Positions 23,138 to 38,803 of a DNA stretch of 64,000 nucleotides are shown in pieces. A program made the translations under genes and the position numbers. The stretch is taken from assembly GCA_030068145.1 (NCBI GenBank), contig JAPJBO010000062.1:372001-436000 (forward strand), written 5' to 3'. The stretch comes from Diplonema papillatum. Its lineage: Eukaryota; Euglenozoa; Diplonemea; Diplonemida; Diplonemidae. A model generated the notes under the pieces. That model did no database searches and was not told where the DNA came from. It was given only the letters and a program-made list of their open reading frames with translations. Position 1 is the stretch's first letter, and each line of letters starts with the position of its first letter.

Positions 23138-23672
23138 AATGATCCTGCTGCAGGTTCACCTACAGCAACATTGTTACGACTTTTGCTTCCTTTAGCTGAG
23201 AAACATTGCTTGGATTCGGGCGCTGAACTTGTTGCCAAGAACGAGCTTCCCTCTCCCAAGCTCTATCCCACGGCCAATCGGTAGCAACGACGGGCGGTTG
23301 GTACAAATGGCAGGGACGTAAACAGTGCAAGCTGATGACTTGCGCCTACTAGGCATTCCTCATTCAAGGAGAATAATTGCAATCATCGATCCTCATCACG
23401 ACGCAAGTTCGAAACAAGGTACAACAATCGGTGACCTCCGCCATGGAACATCTCGTGCGCGCCTCCGGACCGTTCCGTCCAGGCACGGAATGCTACCCCT
23501 CAATCATTCGCGGCAACCCACAGGGCAGGAACGGAGGGAAGAAAGTGGACGAACGGCAGACAACGGTCGGTCTCAAAATTAGACGGAGGATGCCGGGGGA
23601 GAGCGGCGGCGGCGGAGCATGAGTAGCCGCGCGCACGGCCTGGCATCCCTGACGGCGTGTCTCGGTTAGAAG
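23138..23672 (-). rRNA. SSU (18S) rRNA 3' domain fragment
   Basis: Read on the minus strand it runs from the GCGCGCGGCTAC segment (near 23630), through AATGCCTAGTAGGCGC, TCATCAGCTTGCACTG, TTACGTCCCTGCC and CCGCCCGTCG, to GGAAGCAAAAGTCGTAAC and the terminal GGATCATT. Several positions that are normally fixed differ (GTACCAACCGCCC for GTACACACCGCCC, AACAATGTTGC for AACAAGGTTGC), so it is probably a pseudogene piece. Confidence 0.8.
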
Positions 23673-23734
23673 GGCTGTTGGGGGAAACTATCAAAAACGT
23701 GTTTAGTGGTTCTCTTTCGAGGTTTCGTCTGAGG

Positions 23735-23835
23735 TCGTACGTACGACCACATTATAGACGTAACATTCTTAGATCGCCGGAAGACGAACTTCTGCGAAAG
23801 CATTGGACAGGAATGCTTCCAATAACCCCTCACCG
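23735..23835 (+). rRNA. SSU (18S) rRNA central fragment in opposite orientation
   Basis: The stretch ATTCTTAGATCGCCGGAAGA, then CGAACTTCTGCGAAAGCATT, is the conserved central SSU segment (normally ATTCTTAGACC...AAGACGAACTACTGCGAAAGCAT). It runs on the plus strand only about 65 bp from the minus-strand 3' domain, so the two pieces are inverted relative to each other. Confidence 0.75.
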
Positions 23836-23896
23836 ACCAGCCCATTTCGTAGATTGCCGGAAAGTTGGGATAGGTGTGTCGAAACAGCTTTCAAGG

Positions 23897-24105
23897 GCGG
23901 GAATAGTTGAGTTGCAGCTCGACAAAGATAGATGGAAAAAAGAAGGTGTTTTTTTATTCTTCGCTTTTTCTCACGAACGGGGGGGGTCGGTCCTGCTTCT
24001 GGCTTTGTAGGTTCTCCCGACTCCCCAATTCGTGGTCAGCACAAACTCAAGAGGTCTAGTCAACTATTCCCTGCAGTATCGGCATACTTTCAAGAATAAA
24101 AACAA
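23897..24105 (+). repeat. Rep-E copy
   Basis: GCGGGAATAGTTGAGTTGCAG to GTCAACTATTCCCTGCAG; same inverted ends as 4270. Confidence 0.75.
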
Positions 24106-24284
24106 GAATATGTGACACATCTCTTTGTTCCCGCCCTTGAACCTCGGAAATCCCGCTCCCCTCGAGAAGTCGACAAGGTGCCGACCTGACATGACCAGGA
24201 TTTAGACCCAAATTCCCGGAAGAAATGCGTAGTTTTGTTTTATTCTTTTACTTGTTAGTTGTCGACAACTTGTTTTTGTGTTGA

Positions 24285-24363
24285 GGTGTCATTCAGATGT
24301 AAATCTAAAGCCGCCCATGTCAAATTTTGTTAAGCAGCGGCTGCCAAAACTTGCCGTGACACC
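24285..24363 (+). mobile_element. GGTGTCA-family hairpin element, diverged copy
   Basis: 79 bp from GGTGTCATTCAG to GCCGTGACACC, with the shared core TTAAGCAGCGGCTGCC. Confidence 0.65.
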
Positions 24364-24924
24364 TATGATCAAAGTAAAGTGGAGAAGAGAATAGAAGGTT
24401 GTCTAAAAAAGAAAGGGGGGGGTAGTAATTGAGGGTGCCCGGCCGGTAAGGGGTTAATCAGGAACGAGATCGCGTGAGGACCAAGATGATCAGATACGGT
24501 GTGGCTGGGTGACACCGCCATCCCCATCCCTCAGAAACGCGTTGTTACACAGGAGATGCCCCTGAAGGCGCGACGTTTGCGTCAGGGTAGGGCCGTGGCG
24601 CCGAGAATCGATGGAACTTCTGGAAGACAACGAAGCAGCCCGACGAAGCACTATCCAAGAAAAAAGAGTGGACGATGCGGCGCGTAGCGAAAAAGCGGGG
24701 ATGACCGCTGCAGCATGGTTACCGTGGAAGCGGTGACCTCACCGTACGACGAAACAGTTTTGCACGAGCAACATACACGCAGATTGGCGCAGTCCGCACA
24801 CTCTTTGTGCGGTCGCTTTGTGTTTCCGGCAAATTCTGGCGTAATTTTCGGAATCTCACACCACGCCGTGGATATGTCACAAAAAGGGTCTTGTTTGTTG
24901 CACGCTTACGCCCCACTAACCCCA
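24364..24924. other. Gene-free stretch
   Basis: A Rep-C-like GCCGGAAACACAAAG lies at about 24819 on the minus strand. No exon could be confirmed behind it. Confidence 0.4.
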
Positions 24925-25221
24925 GATATACCTGTGTTTCGTGTGGGCTACACATTTACCTCCTTTGATCTATCGCAACTGGCAGTCTCCTCAAGCATTT
25001 CCTACAAAGCGTTTGTTCTTCGCTTACACCACCGTGTGTTGTTTTCTCACTCAGGATTTTTTGACCTGTTGTGTTTGTGTGATTTGTCGTGTAGGGGTAG
25101 ACCCGCATGACCTCACGTCCGTTCAACGCGTGGTTCGGTAGTTACAGCACTTGGGATCCCTTCTGTTCTTTGTCGGGCAGCATCGTCGAGCATTTCCTTT
25201 CAAGCTGGCGCAGATGTAAAA
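24925..25221 (+). repeat. Rep-B/Rep-A composite
   Basis: The 3' part of Rep-B (TTTACCTCCTTTGATC to CTACAAAGC) is joined without spacer to Rep-A from GTTTGTTCTTCGCTTACACC (25012) to GCGCAGATGTAAAAA. Confidence 0.75.
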
Positions 25222-25724
25222 AAAGAAGAAACCCACCGGTGCTTGCATCTACACCGATCGAGTTTCGGAAGAATAGTGGGAGTCTTAGCCAATGACGCGA
25301 TTTTTGGGGAAAATTGTAGTTTCGACATTTTCAGGGTTACATTGTGCTTTGCTTTTTATCGCAAAACGAAGGATATCCTCTGCTGTAGATTCGTTTAAAC
25401 CCGACGTACCAGCATCTTTTTTGTTCACCTTTCTTTTTTTGGCTGTCGCAGTCAAAAAAAAGAAGGGGATAAAAAGACCGAGACTTTTTTCCTGGGATCA
25501 CGCGCCATTTGATGAGATCCAGGACTATCGGGGAATCGACAAAGGCCGTGGCCGGGAGGGTTGCGCTGTGAAAGCCGGAATTTCTCGCGAATTCAAGTAA
25601 TGCCCAGCAACTTTTCTTAGCATGACCGCCCGCGCACGTGTTCCTTCAAGGTGCAGTGCAGGGTGAGGAGCTAAGCTTTCTGGGTTTACAGTGTCGAACA
25701 TGTCGCGTGAGGCTAGAGTATGAC

Positions 25725-26225
25725 CGGTATAGAGCTTGACCGGTATCTCTAAGAGTGGTCGGTCTAGAGAGTTTGACCGTATATGTCTAGGAGTGGTCGG
25801 TCTAGAGAGTTTGACCGTATATGTCTAAGAGTAGAGAGTTTGACCGTATCTCTAAGAGTGGCCGGTCTAGAGAGTTTGACCGTATCTCTAAGAGTGGCCG
25901 GTCTAGAGCGTTTGACCGTATATGTCTAAGAGTGGCCGGTCTAGAGAGTTTGACCGTATCTCTAGGAGTGGCCGGTCTAGAGAGTTTGACCGTATATCTC
26001 TAAGAGTGGCCGGTCTAGAGAGTTTGACCGTATCTCTAAGAGTGGCCGGTCTAGAGAGTTTGACCGTATATGTCTAAGAGTGGCCGGTCTAGAGAGTTTG
26101 ACCGTATATGTCTAAGAGTGGCCGGTCTAGAGAGTTTGACCGTATATCTCTAAGAGTGGCCGGTCTAGAGAGTTTGACCGTATATCTCTAAGAGTGGCCG
26201 ATCTAGAGAGTTTGATCGGTATCTC
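25725..26225. repeat. Minisatellite of about 34-38 bp (GAGTGGCCGGTCTAGAGAG)
   Basis: Thirteen or so units of TCTAAGAGTGGCCGGTCTAG followed by AGAGTTTGACCGTAT and either ATG or nothing; the optional ATATG/ATATC makes the length alternate. It runs straight into a Rep-B element at 26229. Confidence 0.9.
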
Positions 26226-26228
26226 TGT

Positions 26229-26510
26229 ACGCTCAAGATACTCGAGGGGCTGCCTCGTGCTTACTTCGAAGGAGGCTAGAGGGGGGCAATACGCGTAAGC
26301 GTTCAAAACAAAAACGACCGCTTGAATGTTTACGCCCGCCACTAAACCCAGATTTAGCTATGTTTCGTGTGGACTACAGCACATTTACCTTTGATGTTGG
26401 AATATTGTTTCATCGGCATGCCGCGATGAGTACCCACTAGTTTTACTCTGATATTGCGCGACTGGCAGCCTCCTCAAGTATTACCTACAAAGCAGGTCCG
26501 TATACAAAAA
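26229..26510 (+). repeat. Rep-B, SINE-like, copy 1 of a tandem pair
   Basis: Starts near GATACTCGAGGGGCTGCC and ends CGTATACAAAAAAAA. It contains about 60 bp of extra sequence (26396-26455). The start and the GGCAGCCTCCTCAAGTATT segment near the end are inverted repeats. Confidence 0.75.
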
Positions 26511-26730
26511 AAATACTCCAGGGGCTGCCTTGTGCTTACTTCGAAGGAGGCTAGAGGGGGAGAAACAATACAACTACAAAGTGGGCCTTTTTTGTTGAAC
26601 GCTTACGCCCGCCACTAAACCCAGATTCACCTGTGTTTCGTGTGGGCTGCAGCACATTTACCTCCTTTGATATTTTGCAGCTGGCAGCCTCCTCAAGTAT
26701 TTCTTACAAAGCAGGTGCTTAAAAAAAAAA
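26511..26730 (+). repeat. Rep-B, SINE-like, copy 2 of a tandem pair
   Basis: Follows the A-rich tail of copy 1 directly and ends GGTGCTTAAAAAAAAAA. Confidence 0.8.
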
Positions 26731-28067
26731 GGTGAGCGCGCAATAAAGAGCCTGTGCACGAGAAGCATCTGTGCATTCGTCTCCCGACACGCGTCGTGAA
26801 CCCAAAATGATTGAAGCAAAAGCGGTTACACACGTGCACACAGACACAGCAGTTCTGTTCGGCGCAACACTGTAAAATGTGCGATCTCCGTTTCATATAT
26901 TTTTTTTTTTTTTGATTCTGCACCATTCATTTGCGGCCCCGATTGTGTTTGATGGGGTTAATATCGCTGGGCGCTGAGCCCAGCATGGTGAACATGATGA
27001 AGGCAAGGGTGCGACTGACAGGCACCACACACTGTGTTCAGGCAGAACGCTCTCACAAGGAGGGGAGAAGTTAGTGTGCCCCGTCTGATATTCGTTGTCC
27101 TGTCGTTGTCGGTGGATCATGGGACGCTGACCTTTGTGTCACTGATCAATTTTGACGAGGGGGGCTACCGGGAAGACCCCCGGTGGACGTGCTAGAAGCG
27201 ACGCAGGTGGACGCTTGGCGGTCTGGTGCCTGTACTGCGACGGCGGTTCGCGCGTGTGGGACGTCCGGTGCACCTGGGCATGCCGGAGGTCGTCAAAATA
27301 CAGGGCAAAAAAGCGGCAGACATCGCTATCTTTGCGATTACCTGTTTGCTCGTGTTGTAGCATCGCCTCCAGCTCGTCCCGATTGTGGTCATGTACGCGT
27401 TTGGTGCGCACAATCCGTTGGTTCCGAGTCGCTTGGCTGGGTTGACGAGGTAAAAATGTGCTGCTTTATGGACAACATGATTCTACTCCAACCGGAGCAA
27501 TGAAACAGTACGAGTAAACCCACCTGGTCCGTGTACTGCGTGCCTGGGGAAGATTCGCATCAATGCCTCGTGACGACATCTCGTCCGAGAGTGCCCCTTG
27601 GTTTCAATGTCGATACAGCTTACTTCTCCTCCCCACACTCTGTCCGACCTTCCTGGTCCGCGTCTACAAGGTTGGTGGCCGGGCTTCTTGCCGGCAGTGC
27701 GGATGCGTTGCTTTGCGAAAAAGCACCTTGGCAGGCTGGCATCAGCCGTCTCGAACACCGGACTGCGTTGTATTGGCTACCGTCGGCCTGGGGATATTGA
27801 GTATTGATCATTCACGTACCGAGTGCGAAAGTGCGTGTGCGGTTTGCCAATCGCCACCCAGCAGTCGCTGCCACCCTTTGTTGTGCTTTTCACGGGAGCA
27901 TGCCGTGGACGGCTCGGTGAAAGATTCTCCCCGCCCGGCCCAGCCAGCACAGAGGATCCCTGGTGGTGGGCGTTCGACATGCCTCGTGGAATTTCCTCGG
28001 GGCATCGCAAAAACCGACGACGTCGGTGCGGGATCTTTGCGCTGTGTGTGTGTGCGCGCCGTGCCCG
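26731..28067. other. Stretch downstream of the ERO1 fusion gene
   Basis: A minus-strand frame at 27139-27411 (DSDVCRFFALYFDDLRHAQV) looks faintly protein-like but is unsupported. Otherwise nothing seen. Confidence 0.4.
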
Positions 28068-33970
<5,903 letters not shown>

Positions 33971-34569
33971 GGACCGAGTAGACAGCTAGCCAGTTTGCCG
34001 GAGCGGTATTCGCCCACGTTTCCTCGAGAGCTGGAAAACGCGGCAGCCGGAACGCCGCCTTAGGAGGAGAGAGACCCCCCCGAGATCGAGGCGACCGGGG
34101 ACAGCTGCCGTCGACGCTCGTTCCCAACGCAGAACCAACGGGGAGCAACCTAGACGAAACCAACCCAACTATAGCTAACCCAAAACGCAAACTCGAAATA
34201 AAATACAAAATAGACGGGGGGGGAAAACAAAACAAAAGACTGCGGCTACAAAATGTGTAGAACCGAGAGTGGAAGGGAAGGAGGTCCACGGGGACCCGCG
34301 ACGGTTTTTTTTTTTTTTTTTTCTTCCCCGTCCTGTGTGGAGGGTGTTTTTGTAGTCAGGGCTCAGTGGCTTGGTTACATAATTGGGCTGGTAGAATATA
34401 GGGGGGTTGATGCTGAGGGAGGCTTTGTTTCGCTATCGGACAGATCCGGAAGGGGAGCGACTCTCCCGTGGTACGACGACACAAAGCAGTGGCTGACTGC
34501 GCGTCGCGCTAACACCAGATTCCACCCTGGGACGGTGCAAGTCACAGGGTTTCTCTGGATGCGCCGGTC
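33971..34569. other. Region upstream of the ERO1 fusion gene
   Basis: No motif that I can name as a promoter. An AG at GGCTAG about 15 nt before the ATG could receive a spliced leader. Confidence 0.3.
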
Positions 34570-34846
34570 AAAATACTCGACGTAGCTGCTTCGACTCCGA
34601 ATGGAAGGGAGGAAATATACAGGTAAGGGACAAATACAATACAAACACAATCTGATTTGTTCTTCGCTTACACCACCGTATGTTGTTTTCTCACTCAGGA
34701 CTTTGACCTGTTGTGTTCGCGTGACTTGTCGTGGGGTAGACCCGCATGACCTCACGTCCGTTCAACACTGGTTCGGTAGTTACAGCACTTGGCATCCCTT
34801 CTGTTCTTCGCCAAGCATTTCCTTTAAGCTGGCGCTTATGTAAAAA
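34570..34846 (+). repeat. Rep-A, SINE-like, full copy
   Basis: Same ends as 9650-9945, with a few internal gaps. Confidence 0.8.
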
Positions 34847-36017
34847 AAATTACGAAAATGAGTATCCATAGCTCTCTCAAAACCCCTTCAATACCTGCAA
34901 ATGCGCGTACCCTGATAGGTGTGGCGTGAGACCCCCATCGAGAACCCCGGCCTCAGAAGGCCAGCTTCCCGCATTTCGGGGCCTCTCAGGCAGTACCTGC
35001 ATTGTGCTAAGTTGTCGGTTATTGGTACGGTGGATACCTGTTCTCAGGCTTTGAGAACAAAAAGGTGAGGTGGTTCGTTGTGCCCCCGCTTTGCCATCGT
35101 TGGCGCGGTTGTTTGTTTTCATGTTCGGTCTCGTTCTTTGTTTCTGAGTGTTCAGGTTGCGCGTAGCGATACGTTGGGCACAAAGCCGTGTCTGATGTGC
35201 TCCTATGACTGGCGACTACAACGCCGATTCGTGTCGTCGCACTCTGCGAGCTCAAAGAATTGCGCTAAGATGGCCACAACGTGCTGGACTTTTCTCGCGC
35301 AAGTTGACGGGGAAGAGAAAAGACGCGAGGAGAAGCAAAGAAGAGAAACTCAACAACAGCCAGTACAGCCAGGCAAACGGAAGAAGAAGGCTAGGTTTTT
35401 TTGTGCGGTCGACGACTGGCGTCTGTTTTTTTTTTTACATTTTAGGTGAACCGCTGGAAGCGATCACCACTCCGTGCGCCAAGCGTGACGTTTGCACACA
35501 TGGCGCACGGGGCATGTGAGTAGACCCTGCGGCCTATCGATGACCCAAGCGCATGCTCGTGGTGCTTAACCCACCGCCACGGCATCATGAGAAGGAAACA
35601 CTAACGCGCGGCCAAAATACACACTTGCTTGAGCCACCGAACAGGACCCGACAGGGCTGTGCTGTGGAGGTATCAGACTGGTGCTTGTTGCTTTATGCAA
35701 CCTGCACACGCGCCTGCACTGTGATGCGAGTGCCAACAAGCCTCCCCCCCCCGGAAGCCGCTACCGCGATCGTGGAAATTACGCGTTGGTGGTTTCGAGT
35801 TCAAAGTTGTTTGATTCGTCATAAAGGGGCGGTGATGGGTGACGACAGTCGTGTTTCGTTTCGTGTTTTCACTGCTGTGCGAACACGTGGACGCACACTC
35901 AGATTGGGAAAAGCTTGAAGACTGGAACGAACGCGCCGCGGGACCAAAAACAACTTCTTTCCTGAACCGAAGCATAGCTCATTGAAATTGAATCTTTTTT
36001 TTTTTTTTCAGGCTCCT
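34847..36017. other. Gene-free stretch
   Basis: No recognisable coding or RNA sequence. Confidence 0.5.
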
Positions 36018-36265
36018 TCCACCAGGGAAAGCCTCACGTCTTCGGCGGTACTGCAGAGCCACGGGCCTACGGGTCAAGTGGCTACCGATTTCCAAACTAA
36101 AGCATCAAGGCTTGGCGCACCTTGGGGCTTGGCCGCTCGCGCTGAACATAAGCTCGTCGAGACGGTCAGCCGCAGGGCAGAGCGGACGGGGTTGTAGCAC
36201 TGTGCTGCCTCCGACGCAAGCTGTGCAAGCTGTGGTTGACCGTCACGTTCCTGGACCAGGAGCGG
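36018..36265 (+). repeat. Rep-D copy
   Basis: Same as 7582-7835; includes GCGCTGAACATAAGCTCG, which the 7582 copy lost. Confidence 0.8.
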
Positions 36266-36426
36266 CCTTTTTAGCGTTATTTTTCTTCTTCTTCGTCTTC
36301 TTCAGGCTCCTGCCTCCTGCCTGTTCGAACGTTGTCGAATGCAAATCGTTTTGTTTTGGAGCAGAATGCAAAGAATCTGTGGCGAAACATCTCTTCGCAC
36401 GTGATGTGTCATGTTTCCGCCTCTCC

Positions 36427-36590
36427 AGCGGGTGGGGGGTCGAATAATAACAGTTATTTGACACACGTCTGGTTGTCTAAAATCACTACGACTATTTGAT
36501 CCTGCTACTGTCCGGCTACCCGGAACTTTTTTTAGTATTCGGCACATCGAATAATAGCACAGGTGTTACTATTCGACACCCCCCTTTAAG
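36427..36590. mobile_element. MITE with GGGTCGAATAATA inverted ends
   Basis: About 160 bp with inverted ends (GGGGTCGAATAATAACA and TGTTACTATTCGACACCCC) and an inner segment TTTGATCCTGCTACTG. It is a close match to 56812-56972. Confidence 0.75.
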
Positions 36591-36636
36591 ACAACAGCGG
36601 AGAGAGTGCTGCACCACGCCGACATGCGACCAAAAT

Positions 36637-36826
36637 ACTCGAGGGACTGCCTTGTGCTCATGTCGAAGGAGGCTAGAGGGGGAGAAAACAATAAACGCTT
36701 ACGCCCGCCACTAAATCCAGATTTACCAGTGTTTCGTGTGGGCTGCACATTTACCTCCTTTGATCTATCGCAACTGGCAGTCTCCTCAAGAATATCCTAC
36801 AAAGCAGGTGCTTGTACAAACAAATA
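36637..36826 (+). repeat. Rep-B, SINE-like, full copy
   Basis: AATACTCGAGGGACTGCC to GGTGCTTGTACAAAC. Confidence 0.8.
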
Positions 36827-37439
36827 ATCACACCCGATGTTACGTTTATCAGCGCAAGACCCTTCAAACGTCCTTGCACACATCAATCGTTTTTTTTTTT
36901 AGATCGCCGCCACTTTTTCTGTTTCGGACAAACAAGGTGTGCACTCGCTACCCGGAGATAGACTATCTCCGGGCTATCTCAGATGGTGAGAAAAAAGAAG
37001 TCAGGCTTTTTTTTTTTTTTTTTTTTTTTGCTTGTGCGCAGTGGAGTACAGACTTTTGATTGTGCGCTAACGATGTGTAGGTTGACTTGTTTTTACACCC
37101 CCTGCCCTCGCTTCAGCTGACTTCTTCGTAGTGAAGAGCTCCGATCTATTGTTTGTGCGTGCCACTTGCTCGAGACGAAGCAGCTCTGCGACCGAAGGCA
37201 CTTCCGCTCACCCCCAGGGGTTCTTGGGTGCATACAAATGTGCGCGCAGCCATGGCGCTTGTTTAAAAAGAAGCTCCCTCGTTCTGCCTGACGCGTGGTT
37301 TTGCGCAGCTTTGTTTGATTGCCTGCTCGTACGAGCAGTGAGCTCATCTTTCTGCAAGCGGGACGACAGGGCGGGCCAGTATCGAAAAGCGTATGCTTAC
37401 TCGTCACGATCGACTGAGAGATGACGGGATGTTCCGGAA

Positions 37440-37985
37440 CGTCTCCTTCTCACAGGAGACTGCTGCAACGGTTGGTCTTTTTTGTGCTTCCGGCCTTGAT
37501 TGCCTGCTTGTACGAGCAGTGAGCTCATCTTCCTCCAAGCGGACAACCAAAACTGTACGCCTTCTCGGCACAATTGTCTGAGAGACGATAGGCGGATCTA
37601 ACAATTTTTTGCCCAGATGCAACGGACAAGCCTTGGTTTCACTGGATACAGCAGCAGTTATTGGCCACACGTTTTCGTGTTTCCGGCCTTTTGAATGCCT
37701 TGCTCGTGCGAGAGCTCACAGGAGACTGCTGCAACGGTTGGTCTTTTTTGTGCTTCCGGCCTTGATTGCCTGCTTGTACGAGCAGTGAGCTCATCTTCCT
37801 CCAAGCGGACAACCAAAACTGTACGCCTTCTCGGCACAATTGTCTGAGAGACGATAGGCGGATCTAACAATTTTTTGCCCAGATGCAACGGACAAGCCTT
37901 GGTTTCACTGGATACAGCAGCAGTGATTGGCCACACGTTTTCGTGTTTCCGGCCTTTTGAATGCCTTGCTCGTGCGAGAGCAGTG
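37440..37985 (-). repeat. Tandem duplication, unit about 267 bp
   Basis: Two nearly identical blocks (about 37458-37710 and 37725-37980) share a long stretch from CTTCCGGCCTTGATTGCC to TTGCTCGTGCGAGAGC. Each block contains two related sub-blocks starting with CCGGCCTT followed by TGCCT..CTCGT/TGTACGAGC. The last sub-block recurs at the joints of the copies at 38040-38760. Short open frames exist but are duplicated with the repeat and are not convincing genes. Confidence 0.75.
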
Positions 37986-38039
37986 GGTCAGCCCCAAAAA
38001 AAGGCGCGCGCTTCTTTTTGCTTGTCACTGCAAACGACG

Positions 38040-38760
38040 GCCCGTCTTCTTCACTGAAGGCAGCAGCAGTGGTTGGTCGTTTTCTTCTTCGGCCGCAAAA
38101 CCGGGTCCGGCGGCTGCTCCCGCGCCGACGGTGCCTCAGGCGGGTCGCACGGGATGAGTGCGTGGGTCGGCAGGTTGATGGCCCGGCCTTCGAGCCGCAC
38201 ACAAGTGTGACGCCAGCCTCCGTCCGCGCCACCGACGCGAACTTCCCGCAGATGTCCGCGTACTTCGCCTCCCACTGCAGCGTCGGGTCCTGCGCCACCA
38301 TCGCGCGCAGCACCTGCTCGTCCTTGCAGATGAGCACGCACTGCGCCGGCTTCAGGCCATTTGAATGCCTTGCTCGTGCGAGCAGTGGGTCAGCCCGCAC
38401 GCTTTTTTTTGCTTAACGACGGCCCGTCTTCTTCACTGAAGGCAGCAGCAGTGGTTGGTCGTTTTCTTCTTCGGCCGCAAAACCGGGTCTGGCGGCTGCT
38501 CCCGCGCCGACGGTGCCTCAGGCGGGTCGCACGGGATGAGTGCGTGGGTCGGCAGGTTGATGGCCCGGCCTTCGAGCCGCACAAGTGTGACGCCAGCCTC
38601 CGTCCGCGCCACCGACGCGAACTTCCCGCAGATGTCCGCGTACTTCGCCTGCGTCGGGTCCTGCGCCACCATCGCGCGCAGCACCTGCTCGTCCTTGCAG
38701 ATGAGCACGCACTGCGTCGGCTTCAGGCCATTTGAATGCCTTGCTCGTGCGAGCAGTGGG
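38040..38760 (-). repeat. Two extra tandem copies of the last module of the six-module gene
   Basis: Copies begin near 38050 and 38432, with the gene's own copy near 38802, a spacing of about 370-380 bp. Each carries the sixth module and the CCCLQ tail. The middle copy (38433-38807 frame) stays open and has an in-frame loss of three residues after AQDPT. The outer copy (37864-38400 frame) has two extra bases near 38200 that throw the second half out of frame. The copies are joined by a segment related to the unit at 37440-37980. Confidence 0.8.
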
Positions 38761-38803
38761 TCAGCCCGCACGCTTTTTTTGTGCAAACGACGGCCCGTCT
38801 TCT

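Noticed and set aside
25725-26225. CRISPR-like array
   Set aside because: Units are contiguous with no unique spacers, in a eukaryotic setting; it is a minisatellite.
27139-27411. Minus-strand frame with LYFDDLRHAQV
   Set aside because: Faintly protein-like, but no splice sites, homologue or neighbour support it.
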